From Bacteroidota bacterium (GTDB lineage: Bacteria; Bacteroidota; Bacteroidia; Flavobacteriales; Flavobacteriaceae): a DNA stretch of 64,000 nt. The stretch covers positions 1 to 64,000 of the forward strand of contig QMOV01000003.1 in assembly GCA_003650305.1 (NCBI GenBank), read 5' to 3'. A program made the position numbers and the translations under genes. Shown here piece after piece: positions 21,248-29,793 of the stretch. The notes under the pieces were generated by a model. It saw nothing but the letters and a program-made list of their open reading frames with translations, did no database searches and was not told where the DNA came from. Each line of letters begins with the position of its first letter. Within the stretch, counting starts at the first letter, position 1.

Positions 21248-21540
21248 TCATATATCATTCCAAAATAAATTGATATCTCCAGTATGATAATTCTTTTTAA
21301 AAAGAGCAAATATGCGCAATGGAAAACGTGGTAATGAAGTCCAAACCAATCCATCTGTGATTTTGATTTTTAGTGCCTTTTCATAAAATTTACTATTAAC
21401 GAAGTAAAACCTTTATGCTTTGAAAAATCTGTAATTACTGTAGAATCCCAAGTTATTGGATTAGTAGTTATTTTTCCTTTATACCAAATATCATATATAT
21501 TTTGGATATACTCCTAAAAAATCAGATGAGCTAATTCCAT
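21248..21540 (-). pseudogene. Frame-broken remnant of an unidentified gene
   Basis: Three successive frames carry coding-like peptide: GISSSDFLGVYPKYI* / YDIWYKGKITTNPITWDSTVITDFSKHKGFTSL / SKFYEKALKIKITDGLVWTSLPRFPLRIFALFKKNYHTGDINLFWNDI*. Confidence 0.6.
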
Positions 21541-21550
21541 TAATTAACCA

Positions 21551-21580
21551 AAAAAAACCCTACTATTCATAGTAAGGTTT
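21551..21580 (-). terminator. Terminator downstream of tRNA-Asn
   Basis: Minus strand AAAACCTTACTAT-GA-ATAGTAGGGTTTTTTT. Confidence 0.7.
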
Positions 21581-21591
21581 TCTCTTTATTG

Positions 21592-21665
21592 CTCCTCCTC
21601 TAAGACTCGAACTTAGGACCCTCTGATTAACAGTCAGATGCTCTAACCAACTGAGCTAAGGAGGA
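21592..21665 (-). tRNA. tRNA-Asn(GTT)
   Basis: Reverse strand TCCTCCTTAGCTCAGTTGGTTAGAGCATCTGACTGTTAATCAGA...CTAAG-TTCGAGT-CTTAG-AGGAGGA-G; anticodon GTT. Confidence 0.93.
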
Positions 21666-21673
21666 GTATGAAT

Positions 21674-21961
21674 TTAATATCTTTGTTTAAGTCTAACAAT
21701 GATTTTGGGATAATCCTTTAAGTCATTGATATACTTTTTACTTTTCATACTCTTAATGTGAGTTTCTATTTTTCTGGCTTGGACTCTTTCTTTGCAAACA
21801 ATTTTCAAAAACAATGTCCAATCATTTACTTTTGAAGTAAAAGCATTTTTATAGAAACCTGAATTGTGTTCTTTTATTCTTTCTTCAATATCAATAGATT
21901 CTCCAATATAAAATTGATCTAGTGTTTCAGAAAAAAGTATATAAACATAATTCTTAATCAT
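21674..21961 (-). CDS. Solitary GIY-YIG nuclease family protein
   Basis: MIKNYVYILFSETLDQFYIGESIDIEERIKEHNSG...RKIETHIKSMKSKKYINDL; 95 aa, GIY-YIG domain only. Confidence 0.9.
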   Translation of the reverse strand: MIKNYVYILFSETLDQFYIGESIDIEERIKEHNSGFYKNAFTSKVNDWTLFLKIVCKERVQARKIETHIKSMKSKKYINDLKDYPKIIVRLKQRY

Positions 21962-21984
21962 TTTTTAAAGAACATACTCGCTTT

Positions 21985-22028
21985 TGCTCTAACCTCCCGA
22001 TAGCTATCGGGATGAGCTAAGGAGGAGT
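21985..22028 (-). repeat. Partial duplicate of tRNA-Asn 5' end interrupted by an 18-bp palindrome
   Basis: tgctctaacc + tcccgatagctatcggga + tgagctaaggaggagt; tRNA at 21639-21667 has tgctctaacc + aac + tgagctaaggaggagt. Confidence 0.85.
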
Positions 22029-22097
22029 GTATTTTTCGCTTTAGCGAGCGCAAATATATATCATTTTTTAGCCACTACAAATATATTCTTTAAAATA

Positions 22098-23426
22098 TTA
22101 ATCGAATATAGCTTTAAAAATATCGTTGCCATTAGCAAAAAGCACTAATGCAATTAAAATAAAGAAACCAACCATTTGTGCATACTCCATAAATTTATCA
22201 TTTGGCTTGCGTCCTGAAACTATTTCAAATAATAAAAACACAACATGACCACCATCTAAAGCAGGTATTGGCAATAAATTTAAAACCGCCAACATAATAG
22301 ACAAAAAAGCAGTTATTGCCCAAAAGGCTTTCCAATTCCATGTGGAAGGGAACATGTTACCAATGGCAGCAAATCCTCCAACTTGTGAAGCTCCTTTTTT
22401 TGTGAAAATATATTTAAATTGTGCTAGATAGTCTTTTATTGTCCAATATCCTAAAGCAGCACCTCCATTTATACTTTCTCCAAGAGAATATTCTCTGTGA
22501 TTTAATTTTATAAAATCTGGATCTGTACCTATAGTACTTATACCTATTGTATCATCTTCATTTGGAGTTATCGTTAAATCTTTTTCTATACCATCTCTTA
22601 GTACCTTTAATGAAATACTTTCGGATGTGTTATATTTGATTGCATTGGTAAGATCTGAAAGATATTCAATAGGTTTACCATCAACAGAAAGTAATTTGTC
22701 GCTTACTAATAATCCTCCATTAAATGCAGGCGAATTTTGAATTACAGAATCTAGTTTAAAAGGGCTTCTAGGTGTCATTGCAGGGAAATCTCCTGCTTCA
22801 AAAAGTTCAGTTCCAATATCTTCAGGTAAACTTATTCTTTCTATTGTACCATCAAAATGTTCAACCGTAACTTGGCTAATTTCTCTTAATAACAAATGAC
22901 TATTTATGCTTCTAACCTCTTCAAAAGGTTGGTCGCCTACAGAAACAATTTTATCTCCATGTTTAAAACCGTATTTTTCTAGAGTTTTAGTTACACTATA
23001 TCCATATTTAATATCATCTTTTTTTGAATAATCAGTTCCCCAAACAAATAAGATTATGATATATAATATGAATGCTAAAATAAAGTTAACTGTCACTCCT
23101 CCAAGCATAATTATTAAACGTTGCCAAGCTGGTTTTGACCGAAATTCCCATGGTTGAGGTGGTTTTGCCATTTGTTCTGTGTCCATACTCTCATCAATCA
23201 TTCCGGCAATCTTAACATAACCACCAAGCGGTAGCCAACCAATACCATAAACAGTATCGCCAATTTTCTTTTTGAAAAGAGAATATTTTATATCGAAAAA
23301 TAAATAAAATTTTTCTACTCTGGTTTTAAATAGTTTTGCTGGTATAAAATGTCCTAACTCATGTAAAACAACAAGTATAGATAAACTCAAAAGTAATTGA
23401 GCAGCTTTAATTAAAAATACAATCAT
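22098..23426 (-). CDS. rseP: RIP metalloprotease RseP (site-2 protease)
   Basis: LVVLHELGHFIPAK, PDZ domains, LNLLPIPALDGGHVVFLLFE. Confidence 0.94.
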   Translation of the reverse strand: MIVFLIKAAQLLLSLSILVVLHELGHFIPAKLFKTRVEKFYLFFDIKYSLFKKKIGDTVYGIGWLPLGGYVKIAGMIDESMDTEQMAKPPQPWEFRSKPAWQRLIIMLGGVTVNFILAFILYIIILFVWGTDYSKKDDIKYGYSVTKTLEKYGFKHGDKIVSVGDQPFEEVRSINSHLLLREISQVTVEHFDGTIERISLPEDIGTELFEAGDFPAMTPRSPFKLDSVIQNSPAFNGGLLVSDKLLSVDGKPIEYLSDLTNAIKYNTSESISLKVLRDGIEKDLTITPNEDDTIGISTIGTDPDFIKLNHREYSLGESINGGAALGYWTIKDYLAQFKYIFTKKGASQVGGFAAIGNMFPSTWNWKAFWAITAFLSIMLAVLNLLPIPALDGGHVVFLLFEIVSGRKPNDKFMEYAQMVGFFILIALVLFANGNDIFKAIFD

Positions 23427-23597
23427 GTATTTATATTTAGAAATTTAATTGTTTAAAAACGCACAAAAATAAGACTTTAGTCTTACTATAAAAAGATATT
23501 TGTGCGATGTCTTACTTTTTAACATCTATTTAAGGTGTAAAAAAAATCTATGTGTATAATTTTCATTGTATTTTTGCAATCTCTTAAAGCAAAATAA

Positions 23598-24272
23598 ATG
23601 TTATTGTTTTTTAAAAAATATAGACTTTTTGGTATTGCCTTTTTTATTATTTCTATTATTATTATTTCTATTATCTATAACATATTAAATGTAAAAAAGC
23701 CGTTACCAATCTATCAACCATCTCAAGTAAATTTTGAAATGGTAGATAGTACAATTCAACATAAAAAAAAATACCATCGCATAGCCGATTTTAGTTTAAT
23801 TAACCAAAACGGAAAAACAATAACTCAAGACGATTATAAAGATAAGATTTATGTTGCCGATTTCTTTTTTACAACCTGTCAAACCATTTGTCCAATTATG
23901 ACAAAAAACATGCATGAGATTCAAAAAAAAATTATTGCAGACGATGAAATAATGTTGTTGTCTCACACTGTAACTCCAAAAATTGATACAGTTGCACAAC
24001 TAAAACGTTATGCTGATGAAAAAGGAGTAAATGCATCTAAATGGAATTTAGTGACTGGCGATAAAAAACAAATCTATGAGCTGGCTAGAAAATCTTATCT
24101 CGCTGTAAAGGATGAAGGAGATGGTGGTCCTTTTGATATGATACATACCGAAAATTTTATGCTCATTGATAAAAAACGACAAATACGAGGATTTTACGAT
24201 GGTACAGATTCCAAAGAAATTGAACGATTACTAAAGGATATAAAAGTTTTAAAAGCATCGTACAAAGACTAA
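23598..24272 (+). CDS. SCO family protein (SCO1/SenC)
   Basis: FFFTTCQTICPIMTKNMHEIQKK ... conserved late His (MIHTENFMLIDKKRQIRGFYDG). Confidence 0.9.
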   Translation: MLLFFKKYRLFGIAFFIISIIIISIIYNILNVKKPLPIYQPSQVNFEMVDSTIQHKKKYHRIADFSLINQNGKTITQDDYKDKIYVADFFFTTCQTICPIMTKNMHEIQKKIIADDEIMLLSHTVTPKIDTVAQLKRYADEKGVNASKWNLVTGDKKQIYELARKSYLAVKDEGDGGPFDMIHTENFMLIDKKRQIRGFYDGTDSKEIERLLKDIKVLKASYKD

Positions 24273-24281
24273 TCTTTTTAT

Positions 24282-24289
24282 TACTTTTG
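24282..24289 (+). promoter_or_regulatory. Bacteroidota-type -7 element upstream of feoA
   Basis: TACTTTTG matches TAnnTTTG. Confidence 0.4.
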
Positions 24290-24315
24290 CTTCTTTAAAA
24301 TGAATCTAAATAAGG

Positions 24316-24552
24316 ATGGGTTTCACTATTGCTGATTTAAAAAAAGGAGAACGAGGCATAATTACAGATATTTCTTCTGAAGCTATTCCGTTAAAACTAC
24401 TGGAAATGGGTTGTTTGCCAGGAAACGAAGTAGAATTAATTCAAGTGGCGCCATTTTCAGACCCATTGTATCTAGATATAAATGGTTGTCATCTAGCTAT
24501 TAGAAAAGAAATAGCAGCATTGATTTTAATTGAAAAGACAACTAATGAGTAA
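24316..24552 (+). CDS. feoA: Ferrous iron transport protein A
   Basis: ADLKKGERGIITDISSEAIPLKLLEMGCLPGNEVELI. Confidence 0.92.
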   Translation: MGFTIADLKKGERGIITDISSEAIPLKLLEMGCLPGNEVELIQVAPFSDPLYLDINGCHLAIRKEIAALILIEKTTNE

Positions 24553-26641
24553 GCAAATTAATGTTGCGTTAATAGGAAACCCAAATACAGGAAAAACTTC
24601 GGTTTTTAATGCACTTACTGGTTTAAATCAAAAAGTGGGGAATTATCCTGGGATAACTGTCGAAAAAAAAGAAGGTATCTGTAAACTTCCTCGAGGTGTA
24701 AAAGCTCATATTTTAGATTTACCAGGAACTTATAGTTTAAATGCTTCATCCATTGATGAAAATGTTGTTATCGAACTCCTTTTAAACAAGAATAATAAAG
24801 ATTATCCTGATGTTGCTGTTCTTATAAGTGATGTTGAAAATTTAAAACGAAATCTTCTTCTTTTTACTCAAATTAAAGATTTAAAAATTCCGACTATTCT
24901 TGTCATTAACATGGCAGATAGAATGAATAGAAAAGGAATTACCTTAAACACATCTATTTTAGAACAAAAATTAAATACCAACATTGCCTTAATTAGTACT
25001 CGTAAAAATGATGGCATACAACACTTAAAAGACCTTATAAACAACTACAAAGAATTATCTTTAGAGCCTTGTTTAGATACCTCAATCATTGATGTAGATT
25101 ATTTTGAAAGATTAAAAAAAGCATTTCCTAATCAAGACCTTTTTAAGCTTTGGTTAGTGATTACTCAAGATGTAAATTTTGGAAAAATGACCAGACAGGA
25201 ATTAGATTTTTCAGAATTCAAAACAAAATCGCATTCCGATTTAAAACGGCTTCAACAAAAAGAAACCATAAAGCGCTATCAATTTATTAATGAAGTCTTA
25301 AAGGAAGGGCAAACTATTGATGCCTCAAAAGCAACAGGATTGAGAGCAAAATTCGACCGTGTTTTAACTCACAAAATTTGGGGTTATGCCATTTTCTTTG
25401 TCATTTTACTTACCATTTTTCAAGCTATTTATGATTGGGCTAGTGTGCCAATGGACTTTATTGATGCTTCTTTTGCATCGCTTTCAAATTGGGTTAAAGG
25501 CACCTTCTCACCTGGAATTTTTACCGATTTATTGGCTGAAGGAATTATTGCCGGAATTGGTGGAATTGTTATTTTTATACCTCAAATAGCGTTCTTATTT
25601 CTATTCATTTCTGTTTTAGAGGAAAGTGGTTACATGAGTCGTGTCGTATTTTTAATGGATCGAATTATGCGTCGTTTTGGATTGAGTGGCAAAAGTGTTG
25701 TCCCATTAATTTCTGGAACAGCTTGCGCTATTCCTGCAATAATGGCAACACGAAATATAGAAAACTGGAAAGAGCGATTAATAACCATTTTAGTAACTCC
25801 TTTTACAACATGTTCTGCAAGACTTCCTGTGTATTTAATTATTATAGCTCTTGTAATTCCCGAAGGACGTTTTATAGGCTTAAGTTATCAAGCACTAACT
25901 TTAATGTTATTGTATTTAATTGGTTTTGGAATGGCTGTATTCTCAGCATATATTTTAGATAAGATTTTAAAAACAAAAAGCAAATCATTTTTTATAATTG
26001 AAATGCCTAATTATAAGATTCCTCTCTTTAAAAATGTAGCGATTACTGTAATCGAAAAGACTAAAACTTTTATTTTTGAAGCCGGAAGAATAATCTTAGC
26101 AATCTCAATTATTTTATGGGTTTTGGCATCTTATGGTCCCGGAAAGCAATTTAATGATGCTGAAACCATTATAACTGCTGAATACCAAAACTTAAATAAA
26201 ATAGAATTAGACGATAAAATTGCTGCACATAAATTAGAATATTCCTATATAGGAATTATTGGAAAAACCATTGAACCAGCTATTAAACCATTGGGTTATG
26301 ACTGGAAAATAGGGATTGCTTTAATTACATCTTTTGCAGCAAGAGAAGTTTTTATCGGTACGCTTGCCACTATTTATAGCGTTGGAAGTGCTGATGCCGA
26401 ACAAGAAGAAACCATTAAACAGAGAATGGTTGCAGAAGTCTATCCTAATGGTAATAAAATATTCACTTTAGCTTCTGGAATTTCTTTATTGCTATTTTAT
26501 GCTTTTGCCATGCAATGCATGAGTACTTTAGCTATAGTAAAACGTGAAACCAATAGTTGGAAATGGCCATTAATACAGCTATTTAGTATGACATCTATAG
26601 CTTATGTTGTAGCATTGATTGTGTTTCAGTTTTTGAAATAA
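24545..26641 (+). CDS. feoB: Ferrous iron transport protein B (full length)
   Basis: [46 protein letters not shown]-terminal TM gate domains; ATG at 24545 overlaps feoA stop. Confidence 0.95.
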   Translation: MSKQINVALIGNPNTGKTSVFNALTGLNQKVGNYPGITVEKKEGICKLPRGVKAHILDLPGTYSLNASSIDENVVIELLLNKNNKDYPDVAVLISDVENLKRNLLLFTQIKDLKIPTILVINMADRMNRKGITLNTSILEQKLNTNIALISTRKNDGIQHLKDLINNYKELSLEPCLDTSIIDVDYFERLKKAFPNQDLFKLWLVITQDVNFGKMTRQELDFSEFKTKSHSDLKRLQQKETIKRYQFINEVLKEGQTIDASKATGLRAKFDRVLTHKIWGYAIFFVILLTIFQAIYDWASVPMDFIDASFASLSNWVKGTFSPGIFTDLLAEGIIAGIGGIVIFIPQIAFLFLFISVLEESGYMSRVVFLMDRIMRRFGLSGKSVVPLISGTACAIPAIMATRNIENWKERLITILVTPFTTCSARLPVYLIIIALVIPEGRFIGLSYQALTLMLLYLIGFGMAVFSAYILDKILKTKSKSFFIIEMPNYKIPLFKNVAITVIEKTKTFIFEAGRIILAISIILWVLASYGPGKQFNDAETIITAEYQNLNKIELDDKIAAHKLEYSYIGIIGKTIEPAIKPLGYDWKIGIALITSFAAREVFIGTLATIYSVGSADAEQEETIKQRMVAEVYPNGNKIFTLASGISLLLFYAFAMQCMSTLAIVKRETNSWKWPLIQLFSMTSIAYVVALIVFQFLK

Positions 26642-26653
26642 TTAATAACTATT

Positions 26654-26753
26654 CCTTCCCTTTTCAAGGGAAGGTGTTCGAAGGACGGAAAGGTTAATTA
26701 ACCACCTCGTCTTTCAACTTTGTTGAAATTCACTCCTCCTTTTAAAGGAGGAG
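26654..26753. repeat. Multi-hairpin intergenic palindromic repeat
   Basis: ccttccc-ttttcaa-gggaagg; ggttaattaacc; ttcaac-ttt-gttgaa; ctcctccttttaaaggaggag. Confidence 0.7.
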
Positions 26754-26776
26754 AAAAAATTATAGTAATAAACAGA

Positions 26777-26914
26777 ATGAACAACACCATACAAACCATA
26801 TTTGTTATTATTACAGTTAGTGTTGCTGTTGGATTTTTAGTGAAAAAATTCTTGTGGAACCCAAAGAAGAAAACTAACAAATCCTGTGATAATGATGATT
26901 GTGGCTGTCACTAA
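26777..26914 (+). CDS. FeoB-associated Cys-rich small membrane protein
   Basis: MNNTIQTIFVIITVSVAVGFLVKKFLWNPKKKTNKSCDNDDCGCH. Confidence 0.85.
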   Translation: MNNTIQTIFVIITVSVAVGFLVKKFLWNPKKKTNKSCDNDDCGCH

Positions 26915-26918
26915 ACTT

Positions 26919-28952
26919 TTATTTTTCGTTATACTTTCTTAACCAAGCTAAGGTATGTGCCACTTTACTTATAAGCTGGCTTGGTCGTCTTGCAATACCA
27001 TGCGATGCTCCTGGAAGTTCTACTAAAACAGTTTCAATTTTACGCAATTTTAAAGCATGATATAGTTGTTTTGCTTCGCTTGGAGGTGTTCTTAAATCGT
27101 TCATTCCAACCATAACCATTGTTGGGGTTTCTATATTCCCAACCAAAGAAATTGGAGAGAATTTCCAATAGGTTTCAAAATTCTCCCAAGGTTGTCCAGG
27201 ATAACGAGAATTAGCATAACCGTAATAATTGTCTGCAACCAAAGTTTTACTAATCCAATTCATAACAGGTTTAACAACAACAGCAGCTTTAAAACGGTTG
27301 TTCTTTCCAATCATCCAAGCTGTCATAATTCCTCCTGCACTTCCTCCTGTTACAAAAAGTTTGTTGTTATCCACAATGCCATTATCCACTAAATAATCCA
27401 CACCATCCATCACATCGTTATAATCTTCACTAGGATAATTATTGAATAATAAATTCCCAAATTCTTCACCATAACTTGTGCTTCCTCTTGGGTTTGGATA
27501 AAACACAACATAGCCATCTGCTGCATATAACTGAATTTCGGCAGTAAAGCGATCTCCATAATTTAAAATTGGTCCTCCATGATTTTCAACCAATAAAGGG
27601 TATTTTTTAGATGCATCATAAAAAGGAGGTTTTACGATCCAGCCTTGAATATTTCTGCCATCAAACGAAGACTTATACCAAACTTCTTCAACTTTACTCA
27701 ATTCGCGATGGCTTAAAACATCTTCATTTAGTTTCATAATTAGTTTTGGTGTTCTTTGTTTAGGTTGAATTACAGCCAATTCTGCAGGATATTCTGGTCT
27801 TGTTTGTGTGTAAACAATAGTTCCGTTTTGCGATACCGAATACGATCCTGAAGGATAAGGTCTTCCTAAAGTTGTACCTCCAACATTATTTGCCAAATGT
27901 GATATTTTTTTGCTTAAACTAATGCGTGCTATTTTTGTGTTGCCTTTATCATCATAAGTAAAATAGAGTCCTTTGCTTTCTTTATCCCAAGTAATATTAG
28001 AAATGCTTCTGTCTAAATCTCCTGATAATAATTGTCGCTTACTACCATCTGCATTCATAATATATAGCTGTCTCAATTGATAGGTTTGCACTTTATCCTT
28101 AAAGCTTATAAATGCTACTTTTTTTCCATCTGGAGAAACCATTGGTGAGTAATCTGGTCCTTGTTGCGTGGTAAGTTGAGTAATTTCTTCAGTGTCGATA
28201 TTTACTTTATAGACTTCGCTATTTCTAAAATCGTACTCCCAGTTTTCATGCCTGTTTGAAGAAAAATAAATCTCTTTTCCATTAGCGGAAAACGATAACG
28301 ATCCTCTATGGTTATAATTGTTGTTTGTTAATTGTCTCGGTGTTCCAGCTTCGGCAGGAAGAATGAAAATATGTGTAAATCCTGGCTCAATATAACCTGC
28401 TCCATCTGCTTCATGTTTTAATCTATCTGTAATTCTAGCAGGTTTTGCCCATTCTGCGCCTTTAGGTTTAGCTGGAGTTTTTATAATTACAGGAGCTTTC
28501 TCGTCAATTTTCATTGTGAACGCTAATAAATTCCCATTTGGTGACCACGTTAAAGAACTTGGAGATTTTTCGAGTTGAGACAGTTTAGCAATTTGTCCTG
28601 TATTAACCCAATACATATAAACTTCTGTGCCTTCTTTTGTGCTACTTACAAAAGCTATTCTGTCTCCATTTGGAGACCATCTGGCTTGAGACTCCCTAAC
28701 TTCTCTTGAGGTAAGTTTTCTATTTGAAGAACCATCAATATTAACAATCCAAAGATTTCCTTTGGCATTGTCTTTCATTATATCAAAACCATTTCTTCGG
28801 TAAACTACTTGAGTCCCATCTGGAGAAATTTGTGGATCGGAAACGTATTCTAACTCAAATACATCTAAAGGTTGAAATGGTAATTTTTCGCTTTGACCAA
28901 ATGAAAATTGAAAACAAAAAATAGTAACAAGGAGGATTGAAAATTTATACAT
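26919..28952 (-). CDS. S9 family peptidase (prolyl oligopeptidase / DPP-like)
   Basis: beta-propeller TolB-like repeats; GGSAGGIMTAWMIG catalytic motif; GASHGIARRPSQ. Confidence 0.93.
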   Translation of the reverse strand: MYKFSILLVTIFCFQFSFGQSEKLPFQPLDVFELEYVSDPQISPDGTQVVYRRNGFDIMKDNAKGNLWIVNIDGSSNRKLTSREVRESQARWSPNGDRIAFVSSTKEGTEVYMYWVNTGQIAKLSQLEKSPSSLTWSPNGNLLAFTMKIDEKAPVIIKTPAKPKGAEWAKPARITDRLKHEADGAGYIEPGFTHIFILPAEAGTPRQLTNNNYNHRGSLSFSANGKEIYFSSNRHENWEYDFRNSEVYKVNIDTEEITQLTTQQGPDYSPMVSPDGKKVAFISFKDKVQTYQLRQLYIMNADGSKRQLLSGDLDRSISNITWDKESKGLYFTYDDKGNTKIARISLSKKISHLANNVGGTTLGRPYPSGSYSVSQNGTIVYTQTRPEYPAELAVIQPKQRTPKLIMKLNEDVLSHRELSKVEEVWYKSSFDGRNIQGWIVKPPFYDASKKYPLLVENHGGPILNYGDRFTAEIQLYAADGYVVFYPNPRGSTSYGEEFGNLLFNNYPSEDYNDVMDGVDYLVDNGIVDNNKLFVTGGSAGGIMTAWMIGKNNRFKAAVVVKPVMNWISKTLVADNYYGYANSRYPGQPWENFETYWKFSPISLVGNIETPTMVMVGMNDLRTPPSEAKQLYHALKLRKIETVLVELPGASHGIARRPSQLISKVAHTLAWLRKYNEK

Positions 28953-29016
28953 TATAAGCTTTTAAAATTAAAACTGAAAGGTAATAATTCTATGCTTTAG
29001 TTCATAAAAGATATTG

Positions 29017-29775
29017 CTACTCTTTTTCTGTTTTGGAAATATTTATACTAGCTCCAACTGAAAAATAGTTCATAGTGTGATTAAGACCAGTTCCGAAAGA
29101 AACATCTAATTGAAAGTTATCTTTTACTAAATAGGTGATTCCAGCATCAAAACTCGCCTCATGTTGGTCTAAATCTATGAGGTTACCATAAGGTTCTAAA
29201 TAAACTCCTATTTTGTTGTTAATGCCAATTCCTAAAGCTACTGAATAGGTTAAATTTCCTTTTCCAACTCCAAAATAGTCGTATCCAATATTATATCCAA
29301 TCCCAACTTTTTCACTAATGCTATGTGAAATTGAAAGTTTATTGATAGTTCCCAATCTATCAATAGTAAGCTCTTTGGTTCCTGTAGGGAGAATTAAATG
29401 CGTTAAAAAAGCTATTTCTGTATTTACATCTTTTCTTTGAAAAATTTGAAATTTTGTGCCAATCTCTAAATCACTTATTCCATTTACTTTTTCAGAAGAA
29501 GTCTTGTTTTTTATGCTTTCAAATTGATTTACGAGCCTTAATTCTATACCTTTTGTAATTCCATATCGAAATAATGTTGAAGGTGCTAAAGTTTGTCGCA
29601 AGGAAATTCCTTCACTTTTAGAAGACCCAAACAAAACTCCAGTTTCTATTTGAAAGCTTCCTTTTGGAACAGTAGAAGAACTTTCGGTTTGGTCTGGTCT
29701 ATCAGTGATAATAGCTTGTGCATTTATTGATAAATTTATCAATAGTAGCATTACAAAAATTATAACTCTAATCAT
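29017..29775 (-). CDS. Outer-membrane transporter-like protein (MetA-pathway phenol degradation family type)
   Basis: Signal peptide, ITDRPDQTESSSTVPKGSFQIETGV; beta-barrel. Confidence 0.75.
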   Translation of the reverse strand: MIRVIIFVMLLLINLSINAQAIITDRPDQTESSSTVPKGSFQIETGVLFGSSKSEGISLRQTLAPSTLFRYGITKGIELRLVNQFESIKNKTSSEKVNGISDLEIGTKFQIFQRKDVNTEIAFLTHLILPTGTKELTIDRLGTINKLSISHSISEKVGIGYNIGYDYFGVGKGNLTYSVALGIGINNKIGVYLEPYGNLIDLDQHEASFDAGITYLVKDNFQLDVSFGTGLNHTMNYFSVGASINISKTEKE

Positions 29776-29793
29776 ATTGTTTTTTTATCCTAA

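Noticed and set aside
22013-22028. A second functional tRNA upstream of rseP
   Set aside because: Only the 5' part is present and the D-loop is disrupted by an 18-bp palindrome; no anticodon arm or 3' half.
25386-25962. Alternative-frame ORFs inside feoB
   Set aside because: Overlap a conserved CDS; low-complexity translations.
26698-26880. 60-aa minus-strand ORF ending SPPLKGGVNFNKVERRGG
   Set aside because: Arises from the palindromic repeat and overlaps the FeoB-associated protein.
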